From Kappaphycus alvarezii (Eukaryota > Rhodophyta > Florideophyceae > Gigartinales > Solieriaceae): a stretch of DNA of 64,000 nt. The notes below the pieces were generated by a model. The model saw only the letters and a list, made by a program, of their open reading frames with translations, was not told where the DNA came from and ran no database searches. The stretch spans positions 1 to 64,000 of the forward strand of contig NADL03000638.1 in assembly GCA_002205965.3 (NCBI GenBank), written 5' to 3'. Each line of letters opens with the position of its first letter. Positions within the stretch are counted from its first letter, which is position 1. The translations under genes were made by a program, and so were the position numbers. Shown here piece after piece: positions 44,432 to 56,728 of this stretch.

Positions 44432-45274
44432 AATGAAAATATACCTCTTTGTTCTTTTTGTGGTGTTTCAAGCCACCCGTAAGCCGGTAATTATTGACAA
44501 GTACATTTATTTTTTTTTCTTTTTGAACACTATCTAGTGGCAAATAAGGGCAACGATTCGATCGTAGTGACACGTAGCACACCTGGCCCGACCGAATACA
44601 GAACAAGATCGGAATCCCGGTCGACTTTGTGTAAGCTGTCAACATTTGTCAGAATCATCTCAACTCCGACTGTATGCACTGCAAGCACGAACGTCACTTC
44701 AATTTCGCCAAGTAATTCAATATCGTCGACCAACCAGGATTATCCACGTGGCATACAGAAATCGCCATTCAAGACCAATCCAAGGCCTTCATTTCCGGCC
44801 AATCGAGTAACGGTAAGTGTTCCTGTCATTTCAGGATCAGGTTCAGCCACTACACGTGTAAATTCAGGTTCAGGCGAAGTTTAGATCTCAGATCTTCCAC
44901 GTGTGCCACGTCGTCAAATTTCAGTTATCGATCTTACAGGTCCTCCCACGGCTGGCAGTGCTTACAGACCTACTTCTGGGTCTCCTCTACGCCTACGCCG
45001 CAAAGCTGACCGTTGATTGGCTGATCGCCCTTGGGTTACCAAGGCTACTTATACACGTTTATCTGTAAAGAGGAGGATCTGTAAGCTTTGCAAGGTTACT
45101 TGTAGTGGGTCTAAAACTTACTTCGACCAGTTACAGAGCCGCAAGCAAAAGAACCGCTTAGAGGACAAGAAAAATTCGCCGTTGTGCCAGGAGTGCAAAC
45201 GAAGCTTCGAGATCCACTCACATTTACAGCCCCACAAGACTGGAATGAATCATTTAAGGGTAATTTCAAATTAG
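44432..45274 (+). pseudogene. Two-finger U1-type zinc-finger protein relic, copy 1
   Basis: From 44,537 to 45,274 one frame stays open except for stops at 44,881 (TAG) and 45,014 (TGA). It encodes a Ser/Thr-rich front (STPGPTEYRTRSESRS, ASTNVTSISPSNSISS), a middle with RRQISVIDLTGPPTAG, then two fingers. Finger 1, RRICKLCKVTCSGSKTYFDQ, has exact C-x2-C-x12-x-x5-x spacing, but both zinc-binding His are Gln. Finger 2, CQECKRSFEIHSHLQPHKTG ending MNH, is an intact C-x2-C-x12-H-x5-H finger of the U1/matrin type. An upstream exon at 44,432 (MKIYLFVLFVVFQAT) joined through a GTAAGC...CTATCTAG intron would add a hydrophobic start; this is speculative. A relative lies at 59.6 kb. Function unknown; RNA or DNA binding is the usual role of such fingers. 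Confidence 0.6.
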
Positions 45275-45279
45275 ATTTA

Positions 45280-47145
45280 CATAAATACAATCTGGATATT
45301 CAATATTGTTCTGATTAAATTGAAGTTTGAAATATCAAAATAAATTTGATTCTTGCTTGAACATTGAAACAACACAAATCGAAAAAAAAAGTTGAAAACA
45401 GGGTTTGTGGTAGGTTCAAAGAAACTCGAAGCGAAAAAATAGTAGGCCTCCTCACAAAAAGAAGAAAATAAACTAGTTCGAAAAGGAAACACTGAAAAGG
45501 CCACAATTTTCGAAGCATTAAATCCCCATTAATTTGCACTTGCAAAAGGGTGTATTAATATATTTTTCGGTCAGGGTATTAGACAGACCACATTGCAGCA
45601 GTCTTTGTGCAATGCGTCAAAGGCTATGCTGAGGATAATTTCCCTCTCAGTGGATGAATTACGGCCTCGGTCGCTTGAGTAGTTTCCCATCCCTATGCTT
45701 TCTTCGGGACAGATTCTAAGCAATCCATCGCTTATTCGCAAGTTGATTTTATTTCCCGCGGAACGCAAAGTTCCAACCGTCCGCCATGAATCTGCTCTGC
45801 TTTCAAAGACCTTTGCGTGAAATAATATCCACAATGGTGACCTCAGAAAAGCATGAAACCATGTTGATGCATATTTCAATTCTCTTGCGTCACCAACAGG
45901 TACATCGATTAGACTCGCCTCAAACCCCATACGTTCCACTCCGTTGTCCACCTAACCCTCCGCCCCGTCAGAAAACAAGATCTCACGCTCCATTTCCATG
46001 CACTTCAGAGAAGAAAACGAGATTTTTTCTGGTAGTGTAGCTGAATGTTGGAACTAGTTCACAGCTGAATACAAGTATGCCTGCCAGGATTATATGCTCA
46101 ATGAAGAAAAAAGCTCAAATATCTCCACATCCTTACAGGATCTACCAAAAAATTCTACAAGTCGAAGTTGGAAAGTATGTTTGAGCATTATTTTCAAGCT
46201 CTAAAAGAGCTAGGAAGTGACTATAACTCAATCTCAAGGAAAAACACAAAAGCCTGCGATTTATAACGTTAAATTCGTTTTTTCCCAAGAAAGCTAAGAG
46301 TCATGGAAAATAAACACATAAATTTGCTTATTTTTTGACTGTCAAGACCAGCAAATTGCCGAAGCATACTAATTCCGAGAAATTCCACGGAATTAGTTTC
46401 GACACTGGTGCTCAGAAATTAGCAATTGGAAAATCATAAGCAAAGCCATATTGTCAAATAGCTGGGATTAGAATAAAACGTAAGCATGTGACAACTGCCT
46501 ACAAGTTTGGTGATAAAATATTTTTAAGTATTGCACAGGATCCAATTCTTATTCAAAAGCTTGATAGTACTTTTTTCCGCTACACGTCGGTGCAGTTGGT
46601 TCGATACGAAGCATTATGGAGCTTTCAGGGTAATTTTCTGGCACTACCAATTTTTCAAAGAATAGAAGAGTAAACATTATAATTACAATTTGAAAGCTGA
46701 CACGTTCTTTTATACAACGGTGTAAACTGTAATTAACGGATTACTCTCACTGTATATTGCGGAAACTTACCTTAAGAAAGACCGTAAACCACATATGAAT
46801 CCGGATTGTCGTAAATTTTGAGGGAAAAAGCAGAGTGTCGCTTGCAGGCGCCTCTGAAAAACAGTAAATGTTTTGCTTCAGTGGATTGGGTTGTATTCTG
46901 GTAATACTATTGAATTGGGGATTCTCTTTACCAAATCGGGCGCAGTCGCCCCACTACTTTTATACAACTCCACTACAGTGCTTTAGCTCTAGCATGCGCG
47001 TGAATTTGTATCTACCTCAATAAAGATCTACCTAGAGTATCCAGAAATATCAATAGTAGCAAATATTTATAGAATTTATGGCCTGCATAGACCCGAAAAA
47101 ATAAAATATCAATAGACAATCTACTGTATACTGTAGATATAGTAG
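45280..47145. other. Unassigned AT-rich region
   Basis: One 126-codon minus frame (45,951-45,571; MDNGVERMGFEASLIDVPVG) is open but unrecognised. The rest has no coding signal. A 61-codon plus frame (46,488-46,673) has no motif. The region may contain the 5' LTR of the gypsy element that follows, but its edges are not visible. Confidence 0.3.
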
Positions 47146-47148
47146 ACT

Positions 47149-50100
47149 ATGCCCTCGTGGACTACTGTGCAAACAAGGACCGCATCGAAGATTTTAATTC
47201 TAGAAAGCCTCCCGTTAACGTCTGAAACCAGCATCCATCCGCCAGTGCATGAAACCAAGACTCTACACAGATTGTGCATTTTTGGCCCTATCAACAGATA
47301 TTCTTCAGCCGAGGAGACAACAGATGAGTCAATCAAATCGTGGTTTGAATCTTGCCTTTCCTCGACGATCTGTGATCTCAGTGACCGTGTTGATGAAGCT
47401 CTTTCTACGATCAAGTTCATTTCCATGTCTCGTAAGCCGTCTGGAACCGCATAGAATATGGTGCTGGAAGTTATTTCAATATTGGATGAGTACGACGCAT
47501 CGAACATCATACCGGACTACGACCAATGCAAGTAATTGATCGGTAAACTTGTTCGCTACCCCAGCTCAGGCAGATTGTAACCGACAAGATGAGGCTCTGG
47601 AAGAAAGAGCACAAATGGGACCTTAAATATTTCACCAATACAATTTTAACCCTTGCAGTGCAAGGACACATGGTACAGTGCGCTACACAGAGGGTGAAGC
47701 GCAAACAGCCGCATTTGCGCTACTCTGCTGGATCACGGATAACAAAGCCAGATAGGAAGAAGTCGAGGACAACTCTGCGCACTCATGCGACAACGAAAGA
47801 TCGTAAGCAAGGAACTGACGGGAGACCGGACTAGCTCCTCGAAGCAAGAGAATGGAAGAAACCTTGCCTGGACAAGAAAGAATATTCTGGCATGCATCCA
47901 ATCAGCAATTGCCTGATCAAAAAAAAGAGAAAAAGCTTGCGCTGCTTGACAGAAACCTTGGAAACAAGAAGAAGATCACAAATAATGCCAAAACAGTAGT
48001 GCTCCGATTCGAGACGGGTTCTACGCAAAACGCGGAAGAAAAAAGGTACCAAATCCGTTTGAACTACACTGAAACAACTGCGCTTGGCGGCTCCTGCGGG
48101 GACTACTCTACTATCACTTCTGATTTCTTCTAATTAGTCGCAGCATAGTACAATGGAGTATCAGTCAAGCACCTGGAGTTACCAATCACTCGGAATGCCC
48201 CCTTAAAATCAGACAGTTCTCAACCTTCGGCCACTACATCGAGGACGGTGAACCTCGATTTAATGATCTTGTTACCAAAAACGGGGCTACTTGTCCGTAT
48301 CCAAAAGGTGCAGTTCCTGATCATTGACACGGAAATGTCAGAAATTCATCTGAAGACGCTTCTTCTAATGTCGATTGGATTTGATTTCAACGAGCACCTG
48401 CACCGGGTAGCCTCGCTCATCGATGGTAAATCGGAGGAAGAGCTGCAAAAGTGGAGATATACGCTTTCGGAAGGCAGCTACAAATGCCTCTTGTACAACG
48501 ACAGCGGAGATTCCCTATCGAGTTGCCCGAATGCATTCAGGCCGGTTACGGAGAGGACAAACCCGAGTATGTTAGCGAAGCCATAAGATGCGCCGTCGAC
48601 GGGGCGCGGAAGAATGGCATGTCGATCGAAGGGACCGGAAAGCTGCACCGCCTGTTGGAGAAAAACCGTAGCTGTTGTGGAATCAAATTGGGCTCACAGC
48701 CGCCCGCAGACGTGCGCCCTCTGTGCATCAAACTCACCGCGAATGCCAAACCCTATCGCAAGTTTCAACGAAGATACTCTCCGGCACAGCGAGCGTTCAT
48801 CAAGCGCACCATCCAATATGTGGAGAAAAATTGGGCCATCCACGAGATGACCAGGCACAATGGGCTTGCCCAGCTGTTTCAGTAACCAAACCTGGCACCG
48901 GAAAACTCCGCTTCACTTTCGATCTGCTATGAACCAACGCACGAACACTCCCGCTACAGTCAGCTATCCTGCACTTGGAATTGATGCTGCAGGATTGTGG
49001 AGGAAGTACCTGCTTCGCCACCATAGATTTCACCCACGGCTATTGGCAAATTCCAATGGACAAGATCTCCCAGGAAATAATTTCCATCCAAACACCACTC
49101 GGTATCTATTCCTTGACAAGGACTCTCCAGCGTGGAACGGAGTCTGGGGGACTTTCAGTCAGTGACACGGGAATAGCTCGAAGGCAGAGTCCAGCGCACA
49201 TTCAAGTCGTTAGATTATTTTCTTCTCCCCGGAAAGAACGAGTACGAGCTACTAGCAGACATCACTGCATTTTCTGAAGTCTGTACAGAGGTAGGGTTCA
49301 AAGCGAAACCGAAAAAGTCTTCTTCTTTACTAGAGAGGTTAAATTCTGCGGGAGAATCATTTTCTCAAAAGAAATTCGTTTCGATCCAATCAATTCCGAG
49401 GTCCTCCTCGTGATGAAAGCCCAACTAGTTGCAGACCAGCTAAAACAGCTTTTGTGCGTGACGAACTAGATGATAACATCCATTACCGACTACTCTAGAC
49501 TGGTACAACCACTACACCAGCTTCTCGAAGACGAATGCAAGCAAGCTGGGAAGCGGACAAAGAAGGCGCTACGCAAAGTGCGCTCAAATGGACACCACAG
49601 CATTGGAAGAATTTCTAGCGGGTCAAAACACAACTTGCCCCGCAGCAACCAAGACTTCGCTGCCGAAGAGGGGCTATAGACTCTGTCAGTTCACCGACGT
49701 GTTTGAGACGCACTGGGGTGTAGTGCTGGCCCAATCACTGTTGGACCAGCAGGATAGGGACCGAGAAGAGCAAGACCACGAACTACTCTGTTTCCTTTCT
49801 GGTGCTTCCTGAGGGTCCTCGGAATGGTGGAGCGTACCAGAAAAGGAAGGGTTCGCGATAGTGGAGTGCATGACCAGACTAGACTACCTCACCGTTGGAC
49901 GAACATTGCGCATACATACCGATTACCTGGTGTACATCTACTAACGCTACGGCCGTAACCCTGGCGTAACACTACACACGGCAAACAAACTCACTCGTTG
50001 GGCTTTGAAGTTGAACGTATTTCGGTTCATAATCGAGCACGTTGCGGGCAGCGAAACGCATGGGCGGATATGCTTACCAGATGGGCTGTATAGACGAAGC

Positions 50101-50420
50101 AAATAGTACTAATAGTCTCGACGCGGCGCATCCAATCACTCATGGCAGCACCTTTCAACCCTGGGCTACGCGCAAAATATGACTGGCCAATCATGGAGGA
50201 AATAATCGAGTCCTACCGCAATGCTACCATCGCGGCCCCAGAGAAGTACCAACTGGAAGGTAGAGTGCATCGCACGAAAACAGGAAAGCTCTTGGTATAT
50301 CAGAGGAGGATTCCAAGATGCAGCTTAGGATACTAATCGCGGCGCACAACGGAAAGGGCGGGCATAGAGCGACTGACCCAGTGTAACACTTTGCAAGAAA
50401 CGAAAGTTGTTCGGACCAAA
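47149..50420 (+). mobile_element. Ty3/gypsy retrotransposon copy 2 (gag to integrase start), degraded
   Basis: Plus-strand order: gag-like frames (47,149-47,540, DESIKSWFESCLSSTICDLS), a basic region with RYQIRLNYTETTALGGSCGD (47,850-48,130), protease (LLVRIQKVQFLIIDTEMSEI, then MSIGFDFNEHLHRVASLIDG), RT start (LTANAKPYRKFQRRYSPAQR), TIDFTHGYWQIPM (motif A), RNase H (RLCQFTDVFETHWGVVLAQ, RIHTDYLVYIY, RFIIEHVAGSE), a linker (KYDWPIMEEIIESYRN) and the integrase zinc domain (LIAAHNGKGGHRATDPV, near 50,340). The RT Y-x-D-D box was not found in readable form. It aligns with gypsy copy 1 over protease and RT. Many shifts and stops mark it as dead. The integrase core is missing or unreadable after 50,420. 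Confidence 0.82.
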
Positions 50421-50552
50421 CGACAGAGAAGAATCATCGCTGCCATCCCTAACAAATAACCAACAAGAAAGTCTAATATGGGCTGTTGATGGCTACCTAT
50501 GTTTTTCGTAGGTATACTCAGATATTTTTGATTTGGACCGTAGCTTAGAGAA

Positions 50553-50676
50553 CATGAAAACCACCAATTTGGTTGTTGTGCAACCTATGAGAGTCAGACT
50601 CCTCTTTCGGCTACATGACAACCACTAATCTGATGGTTGTGCAGCCCAGGAGATTCTGACTCCTCTTTTGAGAAAC
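50553..50676. repeat. Tandem duplication of about 63 bases near gypsy 3' end
   Basis: Two units share CATGAmAACCACyAATyTG, GGTTGTGCAnCC and GACTCCTCTTT (starting at about 50,557 and 50,616). An AATAAA lies shortly after at 50,694. Position and signals fit a U3/R region of the gypsy LTR, but no matching 5' copy was found. Confidence 0.55.
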
Positions 50677-50915
50677 ACTACCAGGAGACGGCACAATAAA
50701 AGCCCGATCTCCTTGTCGAAAACGGGAGTCGGGGGCAGGTCTGGTGGGGACCACCAGAATATTTTGTGCTCTTCCCCTGCGCTTGAGCTTGCCCTACCGT
50801 GCAATTCGAACTACAGTAAACCGATAACGCTAAGCCAGGTACGAAATTGACGCTAATTGATATGAAGATGATTTAACGAAAGTCGCTCTCAACCGAGATA
50901 CAGTGTATATATCTC

Positions 50916-51240
50916 ATGGACAAAGGAGAAGATGTGACTCGTCACACGCTGCACAATCTTGCTGTCACCCAAGTCAGGATTGACAAAAATGCTGCTGGTG
51001 TCGAGACTAAAGCATTAAATCAAAATTTTGGATCTCGAGAAGATCTCCGATATGTTCAAACTGCAACCGGAAGAAGTATTAAGAGAAACGGAAGAAGCTG
51101 AACGCGATAAAGAAAATTTCCAGGCGATCGACAGTAAAGGTAAAACAGCGCAGTATCTCCTCTCTGCAACTGCACAAGCGCGAAGCATGCTTTACTTCAG
51201 AGGCGACGACAGTGAAAGGGCGGTGATGGATAAACCGTGA
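50916..51240 (+). other. Two short overlapping ORFs, unknown
   Basis: Frames 50,916-51,101 (MDKGEDVTRHTLHNLAVTQV) and 51,028-51,240 (MDLEKISDMFKLQPEEVLRE, then AQYLLSATAQARSMLYFRGD) overlap. Their charged helical text could be one protein split by a frameshift, perhaps a retroelement gag piece. No family is recognised. Confidence 0.3.
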
Positions 51241-51244
51241 ATAA

Positions 51245-52450
51245 TCTTAGGAGATATCTCTCCGATAGTAAGATGTAAAACTATTATTAAGGGAAAATGT
51301 TTGTTTCTAGTTCTTCAATCCAATAAAAACATCTCATCTCCTCACTCTAGGTCGCAGAAACCAGAAGATATATAGTTGACTGGCTATTTTGTGGCGGGTC
51401 TATGCATCTACTCTCTGCAGTTTCTCGAACGTTTTTGGTCCTGCTCCGTATGCAAATTGTCCTTATATATACTGTTTGAGAACCTTGCTCATTGTTGTCT
51501 TCTGCGATATCCAACTGTATTTAACATTTATCATCTCGATTATCAATGAATATATTGTGCAGTTTGTAGGCGACCATTGTGATTCAAGTATTGGTTGCTA
51601 GACTAAAGCGGAGAGGGGACCAAAATATTCCGAACTGGGAAACCAACATACGGAACTCTTGTTCAATATTAATACTGCAAGATGAAAAGTAGTAGTTAAA
51701 TGAATCCTTGATATGCCTTAGTTTTTACCACCATATGGAGTCAGTTTATATCCACCGTTTTTGCACGCATCATCCGCAGCAATTCTTGCCCAGCTTGGGA
51801 CTTTCTTTAGACATCTTTCTCATTTCGTTTGACCTGCTGAAGAGTAACTTTTAGAAGGGCAAAGGCAGGGTAGTTAATGTGGAGGAAAGAAGTTTGGCTT
51901 GCATTTGTTAAAGTTCAGACTTTACAGATTTTTCTTTTCTTAACCATGGACCGGACGCACACATTGAAACATTAAAATTTAGTATCATAATTTTAGAGAT
52001 TTCATATTTCACTGTTTCAAATACCGTAGATCTACCCTAAGGCCACAGCTTTGAAGTGTGCTGTATACAGTATAATAGGGAGTTTACGTTTAACGAAATT
52101 CTCGAACAAATTTTTGGTTGTGACTGAACACCACTACTCCTGATAAAAGCGTTGTGTACTTCTTATGCTTGCCATGAAACCATTTACGCCAAAAGAAATT
52201 AGGAAATTAAACAGGAATGTTACCGTGGTGCTCATACTTGCATCATTTTGCGCATGTCGATGCTCGCTCCCACAAAGATCCGTTATCAGCATCAACAATC
52301 TCGAAAAGATGACTTCAGGCCGTCTCAAAGACTTTACTCAACCCAATTGCACGGAAAGGCTTCACAACTGGAAAATCGTCCTCATGCTAATTTGCAAACG
52401 ACGCTTAACCCAAAACTAAAGGCTTTCTAGCCTGACATCAACAGATACTC
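51245..52450. other. Unassigned AT-rich region
   Basis: No coding frame of note and no RNA gene seen. Small plus frames at 51,389-51,601 and 52,165-52,430 lack motifs. It may include the left end of the Harbinger element that follows. Confidence 0.3.
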
Positions 52451-52452
52451 TA

Positions 52453-53370
52453 ATGTTTGCGGCAAATCAAGTGAGATCGCTCCAAACAGACGTTGAAAAT
52501 ATGTTACGATTCAGAAACAGAATAAGCCTAGCTAACTTCAGTTTCAAATTCAACTGTTTCAGCAACAGATATTACATTTACCTTTTCCGTTTCGAAAAGG
52601 ATGAAATTCCGAGAGCAAAAGAAGCCGTTGGGTGGCCTTCGTCGCTGGCGTCGACCAAAAGGAACAGATACGCAGCAGACCCTGTCTTGAGGCCTGGTCT
52701 CCTGTATCATATTAAGAAGAATAACAACCCCCTCCAGATGGAAGGATCTTGAGAATTTATTCAGTAAGCACTCTTCCCAGTTATCTGGGCTCTTTTGGGA
52801 AGTTCTGGAGTTATTTCTGGCAGTAAGGAATACGCTGCCGACAGCAGGATTATCCCAACAGTTTATCTCACAGCTAGTGCCCTTATACGCAGATTTAATT
52901 CGAAAAAAGCTGAATGGCCTTATAAATTGAGTGGTATTATTGACGGAACAGTTATTGCTATTGCTCGGCCGAGTGGGTCCCATATAATTTAGCTAGTTGC
53001 ATACAACGGTCACAAGCGCAAACAATCTCTTAAGTTTCAAATTGTTACTGCCCCAGATAGTATGATATTACATGCCTTTGGGCCGCTAGAGGGGAGACGT
53101 CATGACTGGACACTTTGGTGTCGGAGCAATCTTGAGGAAGTTCTAATTAATTTTTTAGATTTTGGCACTGAAAAGTACCGTTGTACGGGGACATTGGATA
53201 CAATCGGCGTTGGTTTCTAGATTTCTCATATCAAGGAAGCTATCTGCAGCCCTACCAAACATCGTTTAATAGATGCATGGCGAGGGAAAGGATCATTCTT
53301 GAGTAGACCTTCAAATAGATCAAAGCATACTTCACAACTTTGGACTTTAAAAGTAAGAAGAAAGTATTAA
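52453..53370 (+). pseudogene. HARBI1-like (DDE_Tnp_4) transposase, element 3
   Basis: Plus-strand frames give a HARBI1-type nuclease. It starts with FRFEKDEIPRAKEAVGWPSS (near 52,590), a DLENLFSKHSSQLSGLFWEV helix-turn-helix region with VLELFLAVRNTLP (52,745-52,850), then LSGIIDGTVIAIARPSG (first catalytic Asp), YNGHKRKQSLKFQIVTAPDS and HAFGPLEGRRHDWTLW (second Asp), then LIDAWRGKGSFLS. The third acidic residue is not identifiable because the frame degrades after 53,220. Stops at 52,990 and 53,218 and several shifts show it is inactive. A Myb-like ORF runs tail to tail with it at 53.5-54.7 kb. Confidence 0.75.
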
Positions 53371-53547
53371 AATCACCAGTTGGCCCTCTTTGCATGGGTT
53401 CTATCTTGCTCAACAATGTACGCAGATGTATGTATCCGCAACAAACGTCAAATTAATTTAGGTGCCCTCCTCCATCATTATAGGAGTACTTTTCTCTTTC
53501 TCAAGGAGAATAGATCACATTTATGGAGTGAAATTAATCGAATAGTC

Positions 53548-54690
53548 TTATTTCCTGCAGAACTTTTCCATCATCATTCTAAACTTAGCGCCTTCGAGTC
53601 CTTGGTTTGCTATAAGGATTTTTCTCCGTTCCTTCCTGTCACGCTCCTTTTCCTTCGCTTCTAGTCCTAGCTTTGCCTTCCCAAACTTTATTTTCTCATT
53701 ATCTAAGCTAATACGAGCAAGCTATGCATCCCAGATGTGCATAACAAAGCGCTCCATTTCTCCGGAGGTACCCAAGACGCGCTGAGATTTGCGAGGACGC
53801 TCCTCAAGCTGCTCACTTGGGGTCACAGTTCCGCTGTTTCTATTTGTGTCAGAAGATCTCCCTCTGCTTGTTTTAAAGCATGGTAACTCCCTCCCCACTC
53901 CTTTCTTCCCGTCTTCTATGTCCTCTGTTGCGCGCTTTTCTGCACCGCGTTTTGAATCAAAATCATCTGTTGCCTCGCGACACATTAGAAGCAACTCATC
54001 AATTTCACCTACCTCCTCTCCGACGTCAGACCGAAGCTGGTCCGTTTATCCGATATTTCAAACGAATTTTGAAGGCGCCTATAACGGTCCTGTGCGCTTT
54101 TCCCAGTAACAGGATTTATCATGAGCGGATTTTCATTCATCTTTTCTGCCGCTTCTTCAAACTTTTTTTGTCACATTACTAAATCTTTCAATGTGAGCCT
54201 TGTTTGCGGCTACTTCCTCGATGATAATTAAATCTTCCTGGGGTGAAAATCTCGAGTGCCTCCCCTTCTTTTCTTTCTTTGCCGCAACACAGAAGAAAGT
54301 GGCGTCCTGGTTAACAGTCTACTGGACAGGGGACGCATTAAGAGGATTGTTAGTGTTCGAAATAAGCGGAGGGGCTATCGGAGCTGTCAAGCTTATGACG
54401 GACGCGATCTCTTGCGCCGTTTTGATATCATCATCAGCGTTCGAGATTTTTCGTGAGGTGATCTTCATATTTGAATTAACTCTGTAGCAATGTTTCTTGA
54501 GATAATCGGGGTTTCGGCAGTGACTGCAACGGGGATGCATTGCGAGGAGGTTGGGATATTTGATGTGACCACTTGTTTCACCGGCAGGGTTATACTGATG
54601 CTGGCGTTAGCAGAAGAGTTTCCTTTTTGTTCCACTATTACAGCTGCACCACTAGGTGCTTGTAGTTCCTTCTTCATTTTAGATGATTAC
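53548..54690 (-). pseudogene. Myb/SANT-like partner ORF of Harbinger element 3
   Basis: Minus-strand fragments: 54,677-54,465 (Ser/Thr/Val-rich), 54,540-54,319 with HPRCSHCRNPDYLKKHCYRV (a possible C2HC finger), then, across shifts, FSPQEDLIIIEEVAANKAHI, EKMNENPLMINPVTGKSAQD, RYRRLQNSFEISDKR, which has the form of a Myb/SANT-like domain of transposon accessory proteins. VGEIDELLLMCREATDDFDS follows, and a charged coiled-coil C-terminus ending MMEKFCRK at 53,548. Such proteins bring Harbinger transposase to DNA. At least four frameshifts are present. A conserved DNA-binding role is inference from the family. Confidence 0.65.
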
Positions 54691-54719
54691 CTGATAATAA
54701 ACTAATACAATTTAGTATA

Positions 54720-55915
54720 TGAAGCGTGGTCTAGATTGGAAGTTGCGAGAATGTATATGAAGTATTCCTTCACAAGGAAATGCGGAGAGTAAGATTGAAG
54801 GATGAGATAGTGCGTGAAGAAAATGATGGGCGCAAAATGGACGGTTTTTGAGAGAGATGATGCTCAGTAAGGGGGGGATGGAATGAGCGAGGCGGAGGAG
54901 CGGGGTGAAAGTGTGCGCGTAGGAGAGAGATGATGCTGTGCCATGTTGTTGAAAGAGAGTGTGCGTGGTAATTGAGCTATAAAATGTGCATGCGGGCGGG
55001 GGGGAAGACTGTGTGTGGGTAAGATGAGATGATTCGTAAGGGGAGGAAGGGGCGGCGTTTGAGGGTAAGATGGGATGGTATGTGTGTTTTGTATGAGAAT
55101 GGGGCCATTTGACTCATGAGGAGGGTACATTTTCAGTTGGTGCCAGCAGCTGATGGCCAAAGACCCCTTTAGAGTTCGACGTCGCGGCAGATCTATTTCT
55201 CACGGGTCGTGACTAACATGTGATGGGATACTGGCCTGTTCCTGAAAACACAAATAGCAAAAAGGGTAAGATTAAATTGTCATTTTGATACGAAAAACCT
55301 GTAGCAAATCGTGAGAACTGGCCAACACCACTCCCACCTTCGGAGCAATTGTGTCCTTGAAGTAATTTGCAAAATTCGCTGGAAAGCTTGTTTACAGCCA
55401 CGATGAAAGCAGTCAACCCGGAGTGCGACCCTCCAAGAACTTCCCCATCATCAACCTTCCCTCACACTTTATTCACCTTTGGTCTCTCTCCCTCCAGAGC
55501 ACAGTCCCAATCATCTATTTACGGCCTTTTATCTCCCTAACCTCCTACCGCCCCCACAACATATCTTCAACTTCTCCCCGACTCCCCGACTCTCGCAAAA
55601 TTACCATCACCCGCTGCCCCACCGCCCAATCACCACTAAACCTCCACTCAACTTCACTCCCACTCCTCTACTTCTCCTAGCATCTCTTCAACCTCCCCCA
55701 CAATTCCAACCTCTCCTCCCCGCCTCAAACCAGCCGTCCGCCTCCGCGCCTCCAAACCACCGTAGCGTACAATAGTCGCTTCCGTCTACTCTCCTCAAGA
55801 CCGCCCAAAGCTCCTCGGTGAAGGCATGTCTTCCTCCCACCCGATTACGCAGTCCCCATCCCATCCTGTTACAAATAGGACATAACCTCCACTGGAGAAT
55901 GCCGTACCCCAAAAC
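54720..55915. other. Strand-asymmetric flank: G-rich then C-rich
   Basis: From about 54,780 to 55,110 the plus strand is rich in G with A/T and poor in C; from 55,430 to 55,780 it is rich in C and poor in G. Proline-rich frames in the second part (55,479-55,775) are probably composition artefacts or the 5' leader of the ORF at 55,922. The 300 bases between are ordinary. These blocks separate Harbinger elements 3 and 4. Confidence 0.4.
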
Positions 55916-55921
55916 AACCGA

Positions 55922-56725
55922 ATGCTTCGTAAGGCCTACGGTTTTGAGTACGGCTTCCCAAAGCTTCCTGCCGGTACCATGGATAACAAAAATACTGGAG
56001 CACGCAATCCAATCAGTGGACTACCAACAAAAGGATCCGGATTCAGTCAAAGAGAGTTTGGCTTCCTTTTAGATGTAATAGAAGCATACCTACCCCTTTG
56101 CAAAGAGGAAAGGAATATAGTGCAGCAGCATGCAGCGACTTTTCCGGATGAGAGAAGAACTGTTGATAGCCTGAAGAGAAAATTTACCACACTGCATAGA
56201 AGAAAACTTCCGACGGGTGATCCGGGATACCCCAAGATGTAAAACGTGCAAAGTACCTGCGCTATCGCATGACGGAACGTGCGGATCTTGGCTACGAAGC
56301 AGAGTCTGAAGGGGTTGCCGAGGAATTATTGCCGGAGGGAAGAAGCAGTCTAAATTCATTAGATGAACAAGGCGAAGCTCAGGCATGCATTGAATTAAAC
56401 AGCGAAGAAGACAGAGAGGAGATATTGCCCCCCTGAAATAAAGCCCATCTCCAAGACCTTTGGAAGTAAGAGACTTCCGCGCCGCCATTGCGAGGATGGC
56501 AGCTTCCAGTCTATGATAATATTGATGATCTTACAGGATCAGCAACGTAGAGAAGAAGGTCCAGCACGGCGTGAAGAGGAGAGAAGAGAGTATTGGAGCC
56601 GTCTTGAGGAGGATAATCGCCGTCATCAACAATTTATGGAAATGATGATGCTCTTCATGGCTAAAGGAGCTGCCCCTCTTCCAAATGGGGTGGGGAGGGG
56701 AAAACTGGAGAAAACTAGACTATAA
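55922..56725 (+). CDS. Myb/SANT-like (DUF6818-type) partner ORF of Harbinger element 4
   Basis: Starts MLRKAYGFEYGFPKLPAG; the domain GFSQREFGFLLDVIEAYLPL, then TVDSLKRKFTTLHRRKLPTG and DPGYP is the SANT-like fold known as DUF6818, common beside DDE_Tnp_4 transposases in oomycetes and algae. A shift at about 56,235 leads into RAKYLRYRMTERADLGYEAE and an acidic region (LNSEEDREEILPP). A second shift leads into a charged coiled coil (RREEGPARREEERREYWSRL, NRRHQQFMEMMMLFMAKG) ending at 56,725. Only three bases separate its stop from the stop of the convergent transposase. It would bind element ends with the transposase in the nucleus. It is better kept than the other elements here. Confidence 0.75.
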
Positions 56726-56728
56726 TCT

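Noticed and set aside
14640..50420. RIP-like C-to-T mutation over all repeats
   Set aside because: Stops in the retroelements and transposons come from mixed changes (TAA, TAG, TGA, plus A-to-G at a catalytic codon), so no uniform transition bias is apparent by eye.
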